Shown: positions 17,070 through 25,849 of the stretch, one piece after another
Layout of the letters: each line of letters starts with the position of its first letter
How positions within the stretch are numbered: position 1 is the first letter of the stretch
Origin: Actinoplanes lobatus
Lineage (GTDB): Bacteria; Actinomycetota; Actinomycetes; Mycobacteriales; Micromonosporaceae
Direction of reading: 5' to 3'
Length of the DNA stretch: 64,000 bases
Assembly: GCF_014205215.1 (NCBI RefSeq)
Contig: NZ_JACHNC010000001.1
Location: 3,911,001-3,975,000 of the forward strand
The notes under the pieces: model-generated
Databases searched by the model: none
Told to the model about the DNA's origin: nothing
Seen by the model: the letters and a program-made list of their open reading frames with translations, nothing else
Position numbers and translations under genes: made by a program

Positions 17070-17108
17070 TACGGTAAGCCTTGCCTAACTTAGGTAAGCC
17101 TAACCGGT
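17070..17108. promoter_or_regulatory. Two iron-box-like (IdeR/DmdR) sites
   Basis: TTAGGTAAGCCTAACCGGT (17090-17108, plus strand) matches 14 of 19 positions of the IdeR/DmdR consensus TTAGGTTAGGCTAACCTAA. On the minus strand, 17088-17070 reads TTAGGCAAGGCTTACCGTA (13 of 19). They lie 20 bp apart, between rpsD and the HugZ-like gene. Confidence 0.7.
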
Positions 17109-17125
17109 GCCCGGAGGTGCTCGTC

Positions 17126-17860
17126 ATGCAACCCAGTCCCGCCGAGATCGCGCGCACGCTCGCCGCCGGCCACCTGCCCGCCGTCGCCCACATCGCCTGC
17201 CGTCCCGGCCCGACTCCGGTCCGGCACGTCACCGATGCACAGGGACGCGTGCTTCTGCTAGTGCCTAGCGAGGGTACCCTCGCCGGCGCTCTACGCCCAC
17301 AGGAGGGCAACGACGACACCGCCCTCGTACTGGACATCCGGGACGTCCCGCCGATGGCCTCCTCGCCCTCGCTGGGCCGGGTCTGGGTCTCCGGCTGGGC
17401 CGCCGAACTGTCCGGTGACGACGCCCGCGCCGCCGCCCTGGACTACGCCGACACCGACGCCTGCGGCGACCTGCTGGACATCGGCGAGGGTCAGCGCCTC
17501 TACCGGATGGAGGTCGCGGAGGTCCGTCACGAGCGCAACGACAAGCTCGTCGAGATCGACCCGGACGACTACGCCGAGGCCACCCCGGACCCGCTGCGGA
17601 CCGTCGAGTTCGACCTGATCGCCGATCTGGCCGATCACCACATGGCCGAGATGAGCGACTACGTACGCCGTCAGCTGGGTAAGGCCGCCCGTCCGGGCGA
17701 CGAGCCCAAGGTCGTACGGATGGACCGTTACGGCTTCCTGGTCCGGATGGGCGGGCGCAGCGCCCGCCTCGCCTTCCCCCGCCCGGTCACCGACCGGCAC
17801 GACCTGGCACACCTGCTGCACCCGGTCCTCTGCCGCCGCTGCTGCGACAGCGCGGCCTGA
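17126..17860 (+). CDS. HugZ/DUF2470-type heme- or flavin-binding protein
   Basis: A 244-residue protein. The N-terminal two thirds follow the PPOX split-barrel pattern. The C-terminal third is DUF2470 (FDLIADLADHHMAEMSDYVRRQLG, then KVVRMDRYGFLVRMG and ARLAFPRPVTDRHDLAHLL), the module found in heme-utilisation HugZ proteins. ATG 17126 follows GGAGGTGCTCGTC. Paired iron boxes in its promoter support a role in heme or iron metabolism. The C-terminus ends CRRCC, a possible metal site. Catalytic heme degradation is not shown by sequence. Confidence 0.8.
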   Translation: MQPSPAEIARTLAAGHLPAVAHIACRPGPTPVRHVTDAQGRVLLLVPSEGTLAGALRPQEGNDDTALVLDIRDVPPMASSPSLGRVWVSGWAAELSGDDARAAALDYADTDACGDLLDIGEGQRLYRMEVAEVRHERNDKLVEIDPDDYAEATPDPLRTVEFDLIADLADHHMAEMSDYVRRQLGKAARPGDEPKVVRMDRYGFLVRMGGRSARLAFPRPVTDRHDLAHLLHPVLCRRCCDSAA

Positions 17861-17877
17861 GGACCCCCTGATCGGGC

Positions 17878-17924
17878 GGGCTCCCGCGGCCCAACCTTCT
17901 GCCGCCGTCAGGCCGCGGGAGCCC
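17878..17924. terminator. Strong bidirectional hairpin
   Basis: GGGCTCCCGCGGCC (17878-17891) pairs perfectly with GGCCGCGGGAGCCC (17911-17924) over 14 bp, after the DUF2470 gene and facing a convergent gene. Confidence 0.75.
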
Positions 17925-17931
17925 GTCCTCT

Positions 17932-17963
17932 GCCCTGCCACCCGGTGCCGCGGGTGGCAGGGC
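17932..17963. terminator. Second hairpin of the convergent end
   Basis: GCCCTGCCACCC (17932-17943) and GGGTGGCAGGGC (17952-17963) form a perfect 12-bp stem with an 8-nt loop, probably serving the minus-strand gene that ends at 17987. Confidence 0.7.
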
Positions 17964-17986
17964 TCACTACTCTTCCCCGATTCCCG

Positions 17987-19600
17987 TCACAGGGACAGGA
18001 TCCGGTCCAGGAATTCCCGGTAGCCGCGCATCGCCATCCGCATGCTCTCGGTGTCCGGCGTACCGGTGCCGCGCAGCGGGTCCAGCTCGTCGCGCTCGGC
18101 GAGCAGCACCTCGGTCAGTTCGTTGACCGCGTCGGTGAGCAGGTCGTGCGCCCGGGTCAGGGCCCGCTCCGGGTCGTCGACGAACTCGGCCTTCACCTCG
18201 TGCCACGCCGCCCGGAAGTGCCGGGCCGCGTCCTCGTCCCAGACGGTCCGGCCGATCACCGGCTGCGGCTCCTCGGCGGCCGGTTCCGCGGCCGGCTCCT
18301 CCTCCTCGCGGGCCCGGCGGCCCGGGCGGCGCAACGGTTCGATGTCCTCCAGGCTGGCCGAGCGGCGCGCCGACGGGATCTGCTCCTCGACGACCGTCTC
18401 CTCCCGGGCGCGCAGGCCCGGGATGCTCACCGTGAGGCCGCCCAGGGCGTCACCGCCGCCGAACGACGGGAACTCCGGCGGGGCGGGCGCGGCCGGGGTG
18501 ACCGAGGCCACACCGTACGCCTCCGGCGGCCGGCCCAGGCTGTAGCCGGACGAGGCGAAGCCGTAGCCGCCGTCGGTGGCCGGCGGCAGGTCCGGGTAGC
18601 CGGAGAGGTCCTCCGCCGGCGGCCGGGTGGCCGGGATCTGCACCTGCGCCGGTGACACCGGGGCGGGCACCGCCGGATCGGCCGGCTCGGCGCTCTGGCC
18701 CTCCGGGCCGCCCGGCTGGCCGGAGACCGGATGCAGAGTGCCGGCCGGGTGGTCCGGGGTGAAGTCGGCGACCGTGTACGGGTTCGGCGCGTAGGCCGGC
18801 GACACCGGGGCGCCGGAGACCGGCCCGCCCGAGATCGGCGTGACCGGCTGCGTGCCGGGAACGCTGGCCCAGCCGGCGGCGGGCCGCTGCGGCTCCGCCG
18901 GGACCTGGCCCGGCGACTCCTCGGCCGCCTCGGCTGCCGCGTCCGCGACCGCGTCGGCGGCCTGCGCGTAGCCGGGCGCCCCTGCCCGTCCGTTCATGTC
19001 CTCACGTCCGTTCTCGTCGCTGGGTTCCGCCACCTCGGCGGCGTCCTGATCGGCGTCGGCGTCCGCCGTCGCCTCGCCGGCCGGCTCCTGGCCGCCCGGG
19101 GAGGCCTCGGGCTCCTCGTCGCCGTCCTCCGCCGCCACCGTCGCGGGATCATCGCCGTCCCGGCCGCCGAAGAGGAATCGCCCGGCACGCCCGCCGAGGC
19201 CGAAGCCCCCGACGCCCTCGGGTTCGGAGGACTTTACGTCCTGCGGCGGCTCCGGCTCCTCGTCCGGAGGCGCTGAGTGATCAGGATCGCCGTGCCTTTC
19301 CCGGGCCGGTGGAGCGGGCGTCGGACGGCCGCCGGTGGACCCGCTCCGGGCGGCCGCCCGGTTCAGTCCGAACGGGTCTGCCGGGCCGCCCGCCGAGGCG
19401 ATCGGCGCCAGTGGCGGGATGGGACGGCTGCGGAAGGTGCCCAGCTTCGACCCGGTGAGCAGATCGGCCGGAGTCTCCAGAGGCTCGGGCGCGAGGGGCG
19501 GCTCCGGGGCCACCGGATCGTCCGTATCCGGACGGACCTGCCAGAACCGTGCGAGGCCGGGCGAGGGCCGCGTGTTGTCTTGGCTGGACGTCGGCTCCAT
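17987..19600 (-). CDS. Large low-complexity protein with conserved helical C-terminus
   Basis: A 537-residue protein. Residues 1-440 are disordered in appearance: Pro/Glu/Ala/Gly-rich, acidic stretches (GDEEPEASPGG, ADADADQDAAEV) and repeated PVSG/PVSP turns. The last 85 residues are ordered and helical (VWDEDAARHFRAAWHEVKAEF through RMAMRGYREFLDRILSL), a domain found at the C-terminus of many actinobacterial proteins of unknown function. There is no signal peptide or membrane helix. It is divergent from hisI. The function is not known; a cytoplasmic scaffold or stress-linked role is only a guess. Confidence 0.75.
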   Translation of the reverse strand: MEPTSSQDNTRPSPGLARFWQVRPDTDDPVAPEPPLAPEPLETPADLLTGSKLGTFRSRPIPPLAPIASAGGPADPFGLNRAAARSGSTGGRPTPAPPARERHGDPDHSAPPDEEPEPPQDVKSSEPEGVGGFGLGGRAGRFLFGGRDGDDPATVAAEDGDEEPEASPGGQEPAGEATADADADQDAAEVAEPSDENGREDMNGRAGAPGYAQAADAVADAAAEAAEESPGQVPAEPQRPAAGWASVPGTQPVTPISGGPVSGAPVSPAYAPNPYTVADFTPDHPAGTLHPVSGQPGGPEGQSAEPADPAVPAPVSPAQVQIPATRPPAEDLSGYPDLPPATDGGYGFASSGYSLGRPPEAYGVASVTPAAPAPPEFPSFGGGDALGGLTVSIPGLRAREETVVEEQIPSARRSASLEDIEPLRRPGRRAREEEEPAAEPAAEEPQPVIGRTVWDEDAARHFRAAWHEVKAEFVDDPERALTRAHDLLTDAVNELTEVLLAERDELDPLRGTGTPDTESMRMAMRGYREFLDRILSL

Positions 19601-19788
19601 TGGGGTTCACCACTCCCGTCGCGAGGCGGCGCCCGCCGGGATTGCCGTAATGCCGCTGTGGTGGAGCAGGGCGGGCGCTCCCGGCGACGGTACCGCCCCG
19701 GATCGTCCCGCACATCCCCGGTTACCGGATCGTGGGCCCTGGAGCGGGTCGTTACGGCTTGCGGGGACGATGGGGGAGAATCCAGTCC

Positions 19789-20145
19789 GTGCCCGAAGCT
19801 GAGACCATCCTCGACCCGGCGATCGCCGCCCGCCTCAAGCGCACGCCCGACGGTCTCGTCGCGGCGATCGTGCAGGAGCACGGCACCGGCGACGTGCTCA
19901 TGCTCGCCTGGATGGACGACGAGGCGCTTCACCGCACGCTGACCACCGGCCGTGCCACCTACTGGTCGCGCAGCCGTGGGGAGTACTGGGTGAAGGGCGC
20001 CACCTCCGGCCACCACCAGCACGTCAAGCGGGTCTCGCTGGACTGCGACGGCGACGCGCTGCTGGTCACCGTGGTGCAGACCGGCGCCGCCTGCCACACC
20101 GGCACCCACACCTGCTTCACCGACGACCTGTTGGAGGCACAGTGA
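19789..20145 (+). CDS. hisI: Phosphoribosyl-AMP cyclohydrolase HisI
   Basis: Opens the adenine ring of PR-AMP in the third histidine step. The 118-residue protein has the metal motifs LDCDGDALL and the C-terminal CHTGTHTCF, in which the cysteines bind zinc and the aspartates magnesium. [19 protein letters not shown] is the substrate-binding segment. GTG 19789 follows GGGGGAG by about ten bases. It is separated from the other his genes and instead overlaps trpE by 4 nt (GTGA), so one histidine step is translationally linked to tryptophan synthesis. Confidence 0.95.
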   Translation: MPEAETILDPAIAARLKRTPDGLVAAIVQEHGTGDVLMLAWMDDEALHRTLTTGRATYWSRSRGEYWVKGATSGHHQHVKRVSLDCDGDALLVTVVQTGAACHTGTHTCFTDDLLEAQ

Positions 20146-21650
20146 CCAGCGGAGTGACCGTCCCCGACGAGGCGACCTTCGTCGGCACGAGTCGCCGGGT
20201 CGTCCCGGTCACCCGCAAGCTGCTGGCCGACGGCGAGACCCCGGTGGGCGTCTACCGCAAGCTGGCCGGCGGCCCGGGCACCTTCCTGCTCGAGTCGGCG
20301 GAGCAGGGCCTGGCCTGGTCCCGCTACTCGTTCGTCGGAGTGCGCAGCGCGGCCACCCTGGTCGAGCGGTTCGGGCAGGCGGAGTGGCTCGGTTCTCCTC
20401 CGGACGGCGTACCCCTGGGGGGTGATCCGGTCGTGGCCCTGCGCGAGACGGTGGCCGCGCTGACCGGTGGCCCGGCCGCCGACGAGGCCCTGCCGCCGCT
20501 GACCGGGGGCATGGTCGGCTACCTCGGCTACGACTTGGTCCGCCGGTTCGAGCGGCTGCCGTCCACCGCGGCCGACGACCTGCGGCTGCCCGAGCTCGGC
20601 ATGATGCTGGCCACCGACCTGGTGGTGCTGGACCACCACGAGGGCTCGGCGCTGCTGGTGGCCAACGCGGTGCTGCCGGAGGACGCCGACGACGCTTCCC
20701 GGCGGGCGGCCTACCACCAGGCGGTCGGCCGGCTGGACGCGATGACCACCGCGCTGTCGCGGCCCACGCCGCCGATGGTGTCGACGGTCGAGCGCCGCCC
20801 GGCCGGGGAGCCGGTCAGCCGCACCCTGCCGGGGGAGTACCAGAAGGCGGTCGAGGAGGCCAAGGAGGCGATCCGGGCCGGCGAGTGCTTCCAGATCGTG
20901 GTGGCGCAGCGGTTCGAGCGGCCCACCGACGCCGACCCGCTGGACGTCTACCGGGTGCTGCGGGCCACCAACCCGAGCCCGTACATGTACCTGCTGCGCT
21001 TCGACGACTTCGACATCGTCGGCTCGTCGCCGGAGGCGCATCTCAAGGTCAGCGCCAACCGGACCGCGCTGCTGCACCCGATCGCCGGCACCCGCTGGCG
21101 CGGCGCCACCCCGGAGCAGGACGCCGCGCTCGCCGCCGAGCTGCTGGCCGACCCGAAGGAGCGGTCCGAGCACGTGATGCTGGTCGACCTGGGCCGCAAC
21201 GACCTGGGACGGGTCTGCGAGCCGGGCAGCGTCGAGGTGCCGGAGTTCGCCCGGATCGAGCGGTACAGCCACGTCATGCACATCGTGTCGACCGTGGTCG
21301 GGCGGCTGCGCGAGGACCGGTCGGCGTTCGACGCGCTGGCCGCCACGTTCCCGGCCGGCACCCTGTCCGGGGCGCCGAAGGTCCGGGCCATGGAGATCAT
21401 CGAGAGCCTGGAGCCGACCCGGCGCGGTCTCTACGGGGGGACGGTCGGCTACTTCGGCTTCGCCGGGGACATGGACATGGCCATCGCCATCCGGACCGCG
21501 CTGATCAAGGACGGGGTGGCGTACGTGGGCGCCGGCGCCGGCATCGTGGCCGACTCCGACCCGGCCGCCGAGGAGCAGGAGACCCGCAACAAGGCCGCCG
21601 CCGTGCTGGCCGCCATAGCCTCGGCCGAAACCCTGCGCGCCGCCCGATGA
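20142..21650 (+). CDS. trpE: Anthranilate synthase component I
   Basis: Converts chorismate to anthranilate with ammonia from TrpG, which is not in this window. The 502-residue protein has the full chorismate-binding domain: [44 protein letters not shown] and [20 protein letters not shown] with [12 protein letters not shown]. The N-terminal LLESAEQG region is the usual place for tryptophan feedback (LLES motif). It overlaps hisI at GTGA. A spacer of about 70 bp with a repeated TGAGCGAGCTTGCGAGCGA element separates it from the Trp membrane protein gene. Confidence 0.95.
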   Translation: MTSGVTVPDEATFVGTSRRVVPVTRKLLADGETPVGVYRKLAGGPGTFLLESAEQGLAWSRYSFVGVRSAATLVERFGQAEWLGSPPDGVPLGGDPVVALRETVAALTGGPAADEALPPLTGGMVGYLGYDLVRRFERLPSTAADDLRLPELGMMLATDLVVLDHHEGSALLVANAVLPEDADDASRRAAYHQAVGRLDAMTTALSRPTPPMVSTVERRPAGEPVSRTLPGEYQKAVEEAKEAIRAGECFQIVVAQRFERPTDADPLDVYRVLRATNPSPYMYLLRFDDFDIVGSSPEAHLKVSANRTALLHPIAGTRWRGATPEQDAALAAELLADPKERSEHVMLVDLGRNDLGRVCEPGSVEVPEFARIERYSHVMHIVSTVVGRLREDRSAFDALAATFPAGTLSGAPKVRAMEIIESLEPTRRGLYGGTVGYFGFAGDMDMAIAIRTALIKDGVAYVGAGAGIVADSDPAAEEQETRNKAAAVLAAIASAETLRAAR

Positions 21651-21669
21651 GCGAGCTTGCGAGCGAATC
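21648..21669 (+). repeat. TGAGCGAGCTTGCGAGCGAATC element, copy 2
   Basis: Begins on the trpE stop codon and is followed by CCGGAGCGCAGCGGAGGCGCC before the next ATG. Its first 20 bases match 18 of 20 bases of the element at 14564. Such short direct-repeat motifs recur at gene borders in this group. Confidence 0.55.
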
Positions 21670-21723
21670 AGTCAGCTCGGTGCGGCTCTCGTCGCGGCGC
21701 CGGAGCGCAGCGGAGGCGCCGCG

Positions 21724-22266
21724 ATGACCCGGAAAGGTCCGCTGGTCGCGGTTTTGTCCTGCCTGGCCGGGGCCGGTCTGGCGCTCTACGCGGCCACCCG
21801 GGTGTGGGCGGTCCAGGTGGAGCAGCGGCCGGGCCTGTCCGATCTGCGGACCGAGCAGACCGGCGCCGACGTGGAGCCCTGGCTGATCGGCCTGGCCGTG
21901 GCGGCGCTCGCCGGGACGGGCGCGCTGCTGGCCACCCGCGGGGTGGCCCGGCGGCTGCTCGGTGTGCTGCTGATCGGTGCGGCGGCGGGGATCGCGGCGG
22001 GCGCTGTGCTGGCCCGGGTCACGCTGGACCCCGGCGCCGCCGGGACGGCCGGCTCGATCTGGCCGGTGCTGTGCGTGCTGGGCGGCGCGGCCGTCGGGGT
22101 GGGCGGCCTGCTGGCGGCCCGTCACGGCCATCTCTGGCCGGCCATGTCCGCCCGGTACGAGCGCACCGCACCCACCGCCGCGGAGCCGGTGGACGGAACC
22201 CGGGAACTGTGGGACGCCCTCGATCGGGGGGACGATCCGACCGCGCGCGGCCCGGATCACCCGTAA
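21724..22266 (+). CDS. Tryptophan-operon-associated membrane protein (TIGR02234 type)
   Basis: A 180-residue protein with four hydrophobic helices: LVAVLSCLAGAGLALYAA, WLIGLAVAALAGTGALLA, LLGVLLIGAAAGIAAGAVLA and IWPVLCVLGGAAVGVGGLLAA. The loop after helix 1 (TRVWAVQVEQRPGLSDLRTEQTGADVEPW) and its place between trpE and trpC identify the actinobacterial Trp-biosynthesis-associated membrane family. Its molecular role is not established. The start ATG follows GGAGGCGCCGCG. Confidence 0.88.
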   Translation: MTRKGPLVAVLSCLAGAGLALYAATRVWAVQVEQRPGLSDLRTEQTGADVEPWLIGLAVAALAGTGALLATRGVARRLLGVLLIGAAAGIAAGAVLARVTLDPGAAGTAGSIWPVLCVLGGAAVGVGGLLAARHGHLWPAMSARYERTAPTAAEPVDGTRELWDALDRGDDPTARGPDHP

Positions 22267-22282
22267 GAGTTAAAGAGTCAGG

Positions 22283-22549
22283 TCAGACGGCCAGTGAACG
22301 GGCCCGGCGGGGCCGGGACGCCGGACGGGTGGCGATCATGGCGGCGACCGCGCGGGCGGTCTCCGCGCGGGCCGCGGCCCGGGCCCGGTCGGCCTGGATG
22401 GCGTCCCACGCGTTGTCGCGCGCGGTCCGCACGTTGTCCGATCCGACGACGGCGCGCTGCACCCCGGTGGCGACCTCGGCCGCGACGGACACCAGGACCC
22501 GTGAGACGGCGGCGAAATTCATCGGCTGGTTCAGCATGTCGGTGGCCAT
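22283..22549 (-). CDS. Small hypothetical helical protein
   Basis: An 88-residue protein starting MATDMLNQPMNFAAVSRVL. GGAG lies eight bases before the ATG. It is almost entirely predicted helix, rich in Ala and Arg (QADRARAAARAETARAVAAMI), and ends in a basic tail. It is convergent with the Trp membrane protein gene. No family is recognised, and a coding role rests on the ribosome site and codon pattern. Confidence 0.5.
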   Translation of the reverse strand: MATDMLNQPMNFAAVSRVLVSVAAEVATGVQRAVVGSDNVRTARDNAWDAIQADRARAAARAETARAVAAMIATRPASRPRRARSLAV

Positions 22550-22874
22550 GGGTCGACTCCGCATCAATCGTCCGGCTGGCTGACGGCGTCCTGACGGCGC
22601 CGGGACAAGTCTGCCCGAGTCACATGATGGCCGAGTCCTATTTCCGCACGGTGACACCCGTGTCAACGTGGAGTGGCATCGGCCGAATGGAGGAGGTGTC
22701 CCAGTACAGCGGGGCGCGAGCGGCGTCACCATGTGAGGGATGAGACATCGGCGACGGGCAGCCTGGCATTATGCCGCAGTCCATTCCGTGAGGCGCGCCA
22801 TACCCCCACGAGGCCGTCACCCCCCGTCACCTCCTAGCATCAGGCCGAAGACACCCGGAGAGGGGAGTCATTAG
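22550..22874. other. Intergenic 325 bp upstream of trpC
   Basis: Contains an ACACCCGTGT palindrome (22653-22662) and a purine-rich leader GGAGAGGGGAG before trpC. No leader peptide with adjacent Trp codons was found, so classical attenuation is not supported. Confidence 0.5.
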
Positions 22875-23741
22875 GTGACATCCGATCAGGCGGAAGCGGG
22901 CAGTGGCGGACCCGCGCGCGGAGCGGCTTCGCAGAACGTGCTCGAGGAGATCCTCGCCGGCGTCCGTGAGGACGTAGCGGCGCGGCAGGCGGCGATGCCC
23001 CTGGAGAAGGTGCGTGAGCTCGCGGCGGCGGCGCCGCCCGCGATCGACGCGTACGCGGCGTTGCGCAAGCCCGGAGTGGCGGTGATCGCCGAGGTGAAGC
23101 GGGCGTCGCCGTCCAAGGGCGCGCTCGCCGACATCCCCGACCCGGCCGAGCTGGCCGGGGAGTACGCGGCCGGCGGTGCCCGCTGCATCAGCGTCCTCAC
23201 CGAGGGCCGCTGGTTCGGCGGCTCGCTCGACGACCTCGCCGCGGTCCGTGCCGCGGTGCGGATCCCGGTCCTGCGCAAGGACTTCGTGGTCTCCAGCTAC
23301 CAGGTGCACGAGGCCCGCGCGCACGGCGCCGACCTGGTCCTGCTGATCGTCGCCGCACTGGAGCAGAACGTTCTGGTCGGCCTCCTCGAGCGCATCGAGT
23401 CGCTGGGCATGACGGCCCTCGTCGAGGTGCACAACGAGGAGGAGGCGGATCGGGCTCTGGAGGCGAACGCGAAGGTCATCGGCGTCAACGCCCGGGACCT
23501 GCGCACCCTTCAGGTGGACCGGTCGGTGTTCGAGCGCATCGCGCCCGGCCTGCCGCAAAACGTCGTGAAGATCGCCGAGTCCGGTGTGCGCGGCCCGCAC
23601 GACCTGATCCGGTACGCGTCGGCCGGCGCCGACGCCGTGCTGGTCGGTGAGGGCCTGGTGACCCAGAAGTCGCCGCGCGACGCGGTGGCCGAGCTGGTCA
23701 ACGCCGGCAACCACCCGGCGACCCCGAGGCCCGTGCGATGA
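22875..23741 (+). CDS. trpC: Indole-3-glycerol phosphate synthase
   Basis: Closes the indole ring from CdRP. The 288-residue TIM-barrel protein carries the catalytic set [12 protein letters not shown] (Glu73, Lys75, Lys81), the general acid lysine in [19 protein letters not shown] and AESGV at the phosphate site. The first 20 residues are a non-conserved extension, so a start slightly further in is possible. The GTG at 22875 follows GGAGAGGGGAG. It overlaps trpB by 4 nt, beginning the tight trpCBA unit. No trpF follows it. Confidence 0.95.
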   Translation: MTSDQAEAGSGGPARGAASQNVLEEILAGVREDVAARQAAMPLEKVRELAAAAPPAIDAYAALRKPGVAVIAEVKRASPSKGALADIPDPAELAGEYAAGGARCISVLTEGRWFGGSLDDLAAVRAAVRIPVLRKDFVVSSYQVHEARAHGADLVLLIVAALEQNVLVGLLERIESLGMTALVEVHNEEEADRALEANAKVIGVNARDLRTLQVDRSVFERIAPGLPQNVVKIAESGVRGPHDLIRYASAGADAVLVGEGLVTQKSPRDAVAELVNAGNHPATPRPVR

Positions 23742-24979
23742 GCGCGGGGACGTTGCCGGACCTGGCCGGGCACTTCGGCCGGTTCGGCGGACGGTTCGTG
23801 CCCGAAGCGCTGATCAAGGCGCTGGACGAGCTCGACGCGGCGTACCGGTCGGCGAAGCAGGACCCGGAGTTCCAGGCCCGCTTCCAGGACCTGCTGCTCA
23901 ACTACGCGGCCGTCCCGTCGCTGCTGTACCGGGCGTCCCGGCTGTCCGAGGCGCTGGGCGCGGAGATCCTGCTGAAGCGGGAGGACCTGAACCACACCGG
24001 CGCCCACAAGGTGCGCAACGTGCTGGGCCAGGCGCTGCTCGCCAAGCGGATGGGCAAGCCCCGGGTGATCGCCGAGACCGGCGCCGGCCAGCACGGCGTG
24101 GCCAGCGCGACCGCGGCCGCCCTGCTGGACCTGGAGTGCGTCGTCTACATGGGCGAGATGGACACCCAGCGGCAGGCGCTGAACGTGGCCCGGATGCGGA
24201 TGCTGGGCGCCACCGTGGTCCCGGTGACCAACGGCTCCCGCACCCTGAAGGACGCGCTCAACGAGGCGCTGCGCGACTGGGTCTCCACCGTCGATACCAC
24301 CCACTACCTGCTCGGGACCGCGGCCGGGCCGCACCCGTTCCCGGAGCTGGTGCGCGACTTCGTGGGCGGCATCGGCGTCGAGGCCCGGGCCCAGTGCCTG
24401 GAGCAGCTCGGCCGGCTGCCGGACGCGGTGGCCGCGTGCGTGGGCGGCGGGTCGAACGCGATCGGCATCTTCCACGCCTTCGTGCCCGACGAGGGCGTCC
24501 GGCTGTACGGCTTCGAGGCCGGCGGCGACGGCATGGAGACCGGCCGGCACGCGGCGTCGATCACCGGCGGGTCGGTCGGCGTGCTGCACGGCAACCGCAC
24601 CTACCTGCTCCAGGACGACGACGGCCAGACCATCGAGTCGCACTCGATCTCGGCGGGCCTGGACTACCCGGGTGTCGGCCCGGAGCACGCCTGGCTGCAC
24701 GACACCGGCCGGGCGACCTACGAGCCGGTCACCGACGCCGAGGCGATGGCGGCGTTCCAGCTGCTCTGCCGTACCGAGGGGATCATCCCGGCGATCGAGA
24801 GCTCGCACGCCCTGGCCGGCGCCGCGAAGATCGCCCCGCGGCTGCGCGAGGAGCTCGGCCGGACCCCGACGATCGTGGTGAACCTGTCCGGTCGCGGCGA
24901 CAAGGACGTGCACACCGCCGGCGCCTACTTCGGCCTGCTGGACCAGGTGGAGACGGTCGTACCGGGGGAGAACACGTGA
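23738..24979 (+). CDS. trpB: Tryptophan synthase beta chain
   Basis: PLP enzyme that condenses indole with serine. The 413-residue protein has the PLP lysine Lys91 in [10 protein letters not shown], the catalytic glutamate in AETGAGQHG, the cofactor phosphate loop CVGGGSNA and the terminal NLSGRGDKD motif. It overlaps both trpC (ATGA) and trpA (GTGA), consistent with coupled synthesis of the alpha2beta2 complex. Confidence 0.97.
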   Translation: MSAGTLPDLAGHFGRFGGRFVPEALIKALDELDAAYRSAKQDPEFQARFQDLLLNYAAVPSLLYRASRLSEALGAEILLKREDLNHTGAHKVRNVLGQALLAKRMGKPRVIAETGAGQHGVASATAAALLDLECVVYMGEMDTQRQALNVARMRMLGATVVPVTNGSRTLKDALNEALRDWVSTVDTTHYLLGTAAGPHPFPELVRDFVGGIGVEARAQCLEQLGRLPDAVAACVGGGSNAIGIFHAFVPDEGVRLYGFEAGGDGMETGRHAASITGGSVGVLHGNRTYLLQDDDGQTIESHSISAGLDYPGVGPEHAWLHDTGRATYEPVTDAEAMAAFQLLCRTEGIIPAIESSHALAGAAKIAPRLREELGRTPTIVVNLSGRGDKDVHTAGAYFGLLDQVETVVPGENT

Positions 24980-25770
24980 GTATCGCGCAGACGTTCGCGA
25001 AGGCGAAGGCGGAGAACCGGTCGGTGCTGGTCGGCTGCATGCCGGCCGGGTTCCCGACGGTCGAGCACAGCATCGAGCAGATGATCGCGATGCACGAGGC
25101 CGGCTGCGACGTGATCGAGGTCGAGCTGCCGTACTCGGACCCGGTGATGGACGGCCCGGTCATCCAGAAGGCCAGCGACATCGCGCTCGCCAACGGCGTC
25201 CGCACCCGGGACACCCTGAAGATCATCGAGGCGGTGGCGTCCGCGGGCGCCACGGTCGTGCTGATGACCTACTGGAACCCGGTCGAGAAGTACGGTGTCG
25301 ACGCGTTCGCCCGGGACCTGGCCGCGGCCGGGGCCACCGGGATGATCACGCCGGACCTGATCCCGGACGAGGCGGCCGAGTGGATCGCCGCGTCCGACGC
25401 CCACCGGATCGACCGGACGTTCCTGGTGGCGCCGTCGTCGACGGACGAGCGGCTCGCGATGACCCTGGAGAACTGCCGGGGCTTCGTCTACGCCACCGCG
25501 CTGATGGGCGTCACCGGCGCCCGCAAGGCGGTGTCCTCGCAGGCGCCCGAGCTGGTCGCCCGGATCCGGTCGGCCGACCCGGAGATGCCGATCGGTGTCG
25601 GCCTCGGTGTCGGCAACGGCAAACAGGCCGCCGAGGTGGCCGCCTTCGCCGACGGTGTGATCGTCGGCAGCGCCCTGATCCGGTGCGTGCTGGAGGCGCC
25701 CGACCGGGCCGCCGGTCTGCGCGATCTGCGTGCCCTGAGCGCCGAACTGGCCGAGGGCGTACGCAGCTGA
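24976..25770 (+). CDS. trpA: Tryptophan synthase alpha chain
   Basis: Cleaves indole-3-glycerol phosphate and channels indole to TrpB. In the 264-residue barrel, Glu48 and Asp59 of [15 protein letters not shown] correspond to the catalytic Glu49/Asp60 of the E. coli enzyme. GVTGARK and GVGLGVGN are the flexible loop and phosphate site. GTG 24976 overlaps the trpB stop. A strong terminator follows at once, ending the trpCBA unit. Confidence 0.97.
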   Translation: MSIAQTFAKAKAENRSVLVGCMPAGFPTVEHSIEQMIAMHEAGCDVIEVELPYSDPVMDGPVIQKASDIALANGVRTRDTLKIIEAVASAGATVVLMTYWNPVEKYGVDAFARDLAAAGATGMITPDLIPDEAAEWIAASDAHRIDRTFLVAPSSTDERLAMTLENCRGFVYATALMGVTGARKAVSSQAPELVARIRSADPEMPIGVGLGVGNGKQAAEVAAFADGVIVGSALIRCVLEAPDRAAGLRDLRALSAELAEGVRS

Positions 25771-25781
25771 GAAAGCACACA

Positions 25782-25807
25782 GGGCACCGGCAAATTGGCC
25801 GGTGCCC
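25782..25807 (+). terminator. Terminator of trpCBA
   Basis: GGGCACCGGC (25782-25791) and GCCGGTGCCC (25798-25807) form a perfect 10-bp stem with loop AAATTG, directly after trpA. Confidence 0.8.
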
Positions 25808-25835
25808 TGGGCATCACAGAAGTGCCGAACGGCGG

Positions 25836-25841
25836 TAGCGT
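25836..25841 (+). promoter_or_regulatory. -10 element of leaderless lgt promoter
   Basis: TAGCGT ends 8 nt before the GTG of lgt and no Shine-Dalgarno is present, so transcription probably starts at or next to the start codon. Confidence 0.5.
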
Positions 25842-25849
25842 GTGCACCC

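Noticed and set aside
22600..22874. Possible trp attenuator leader peptide before trpC
   Set aside because: The only plausible short frame has a single Trp codon and no convincing antiterminator pair.
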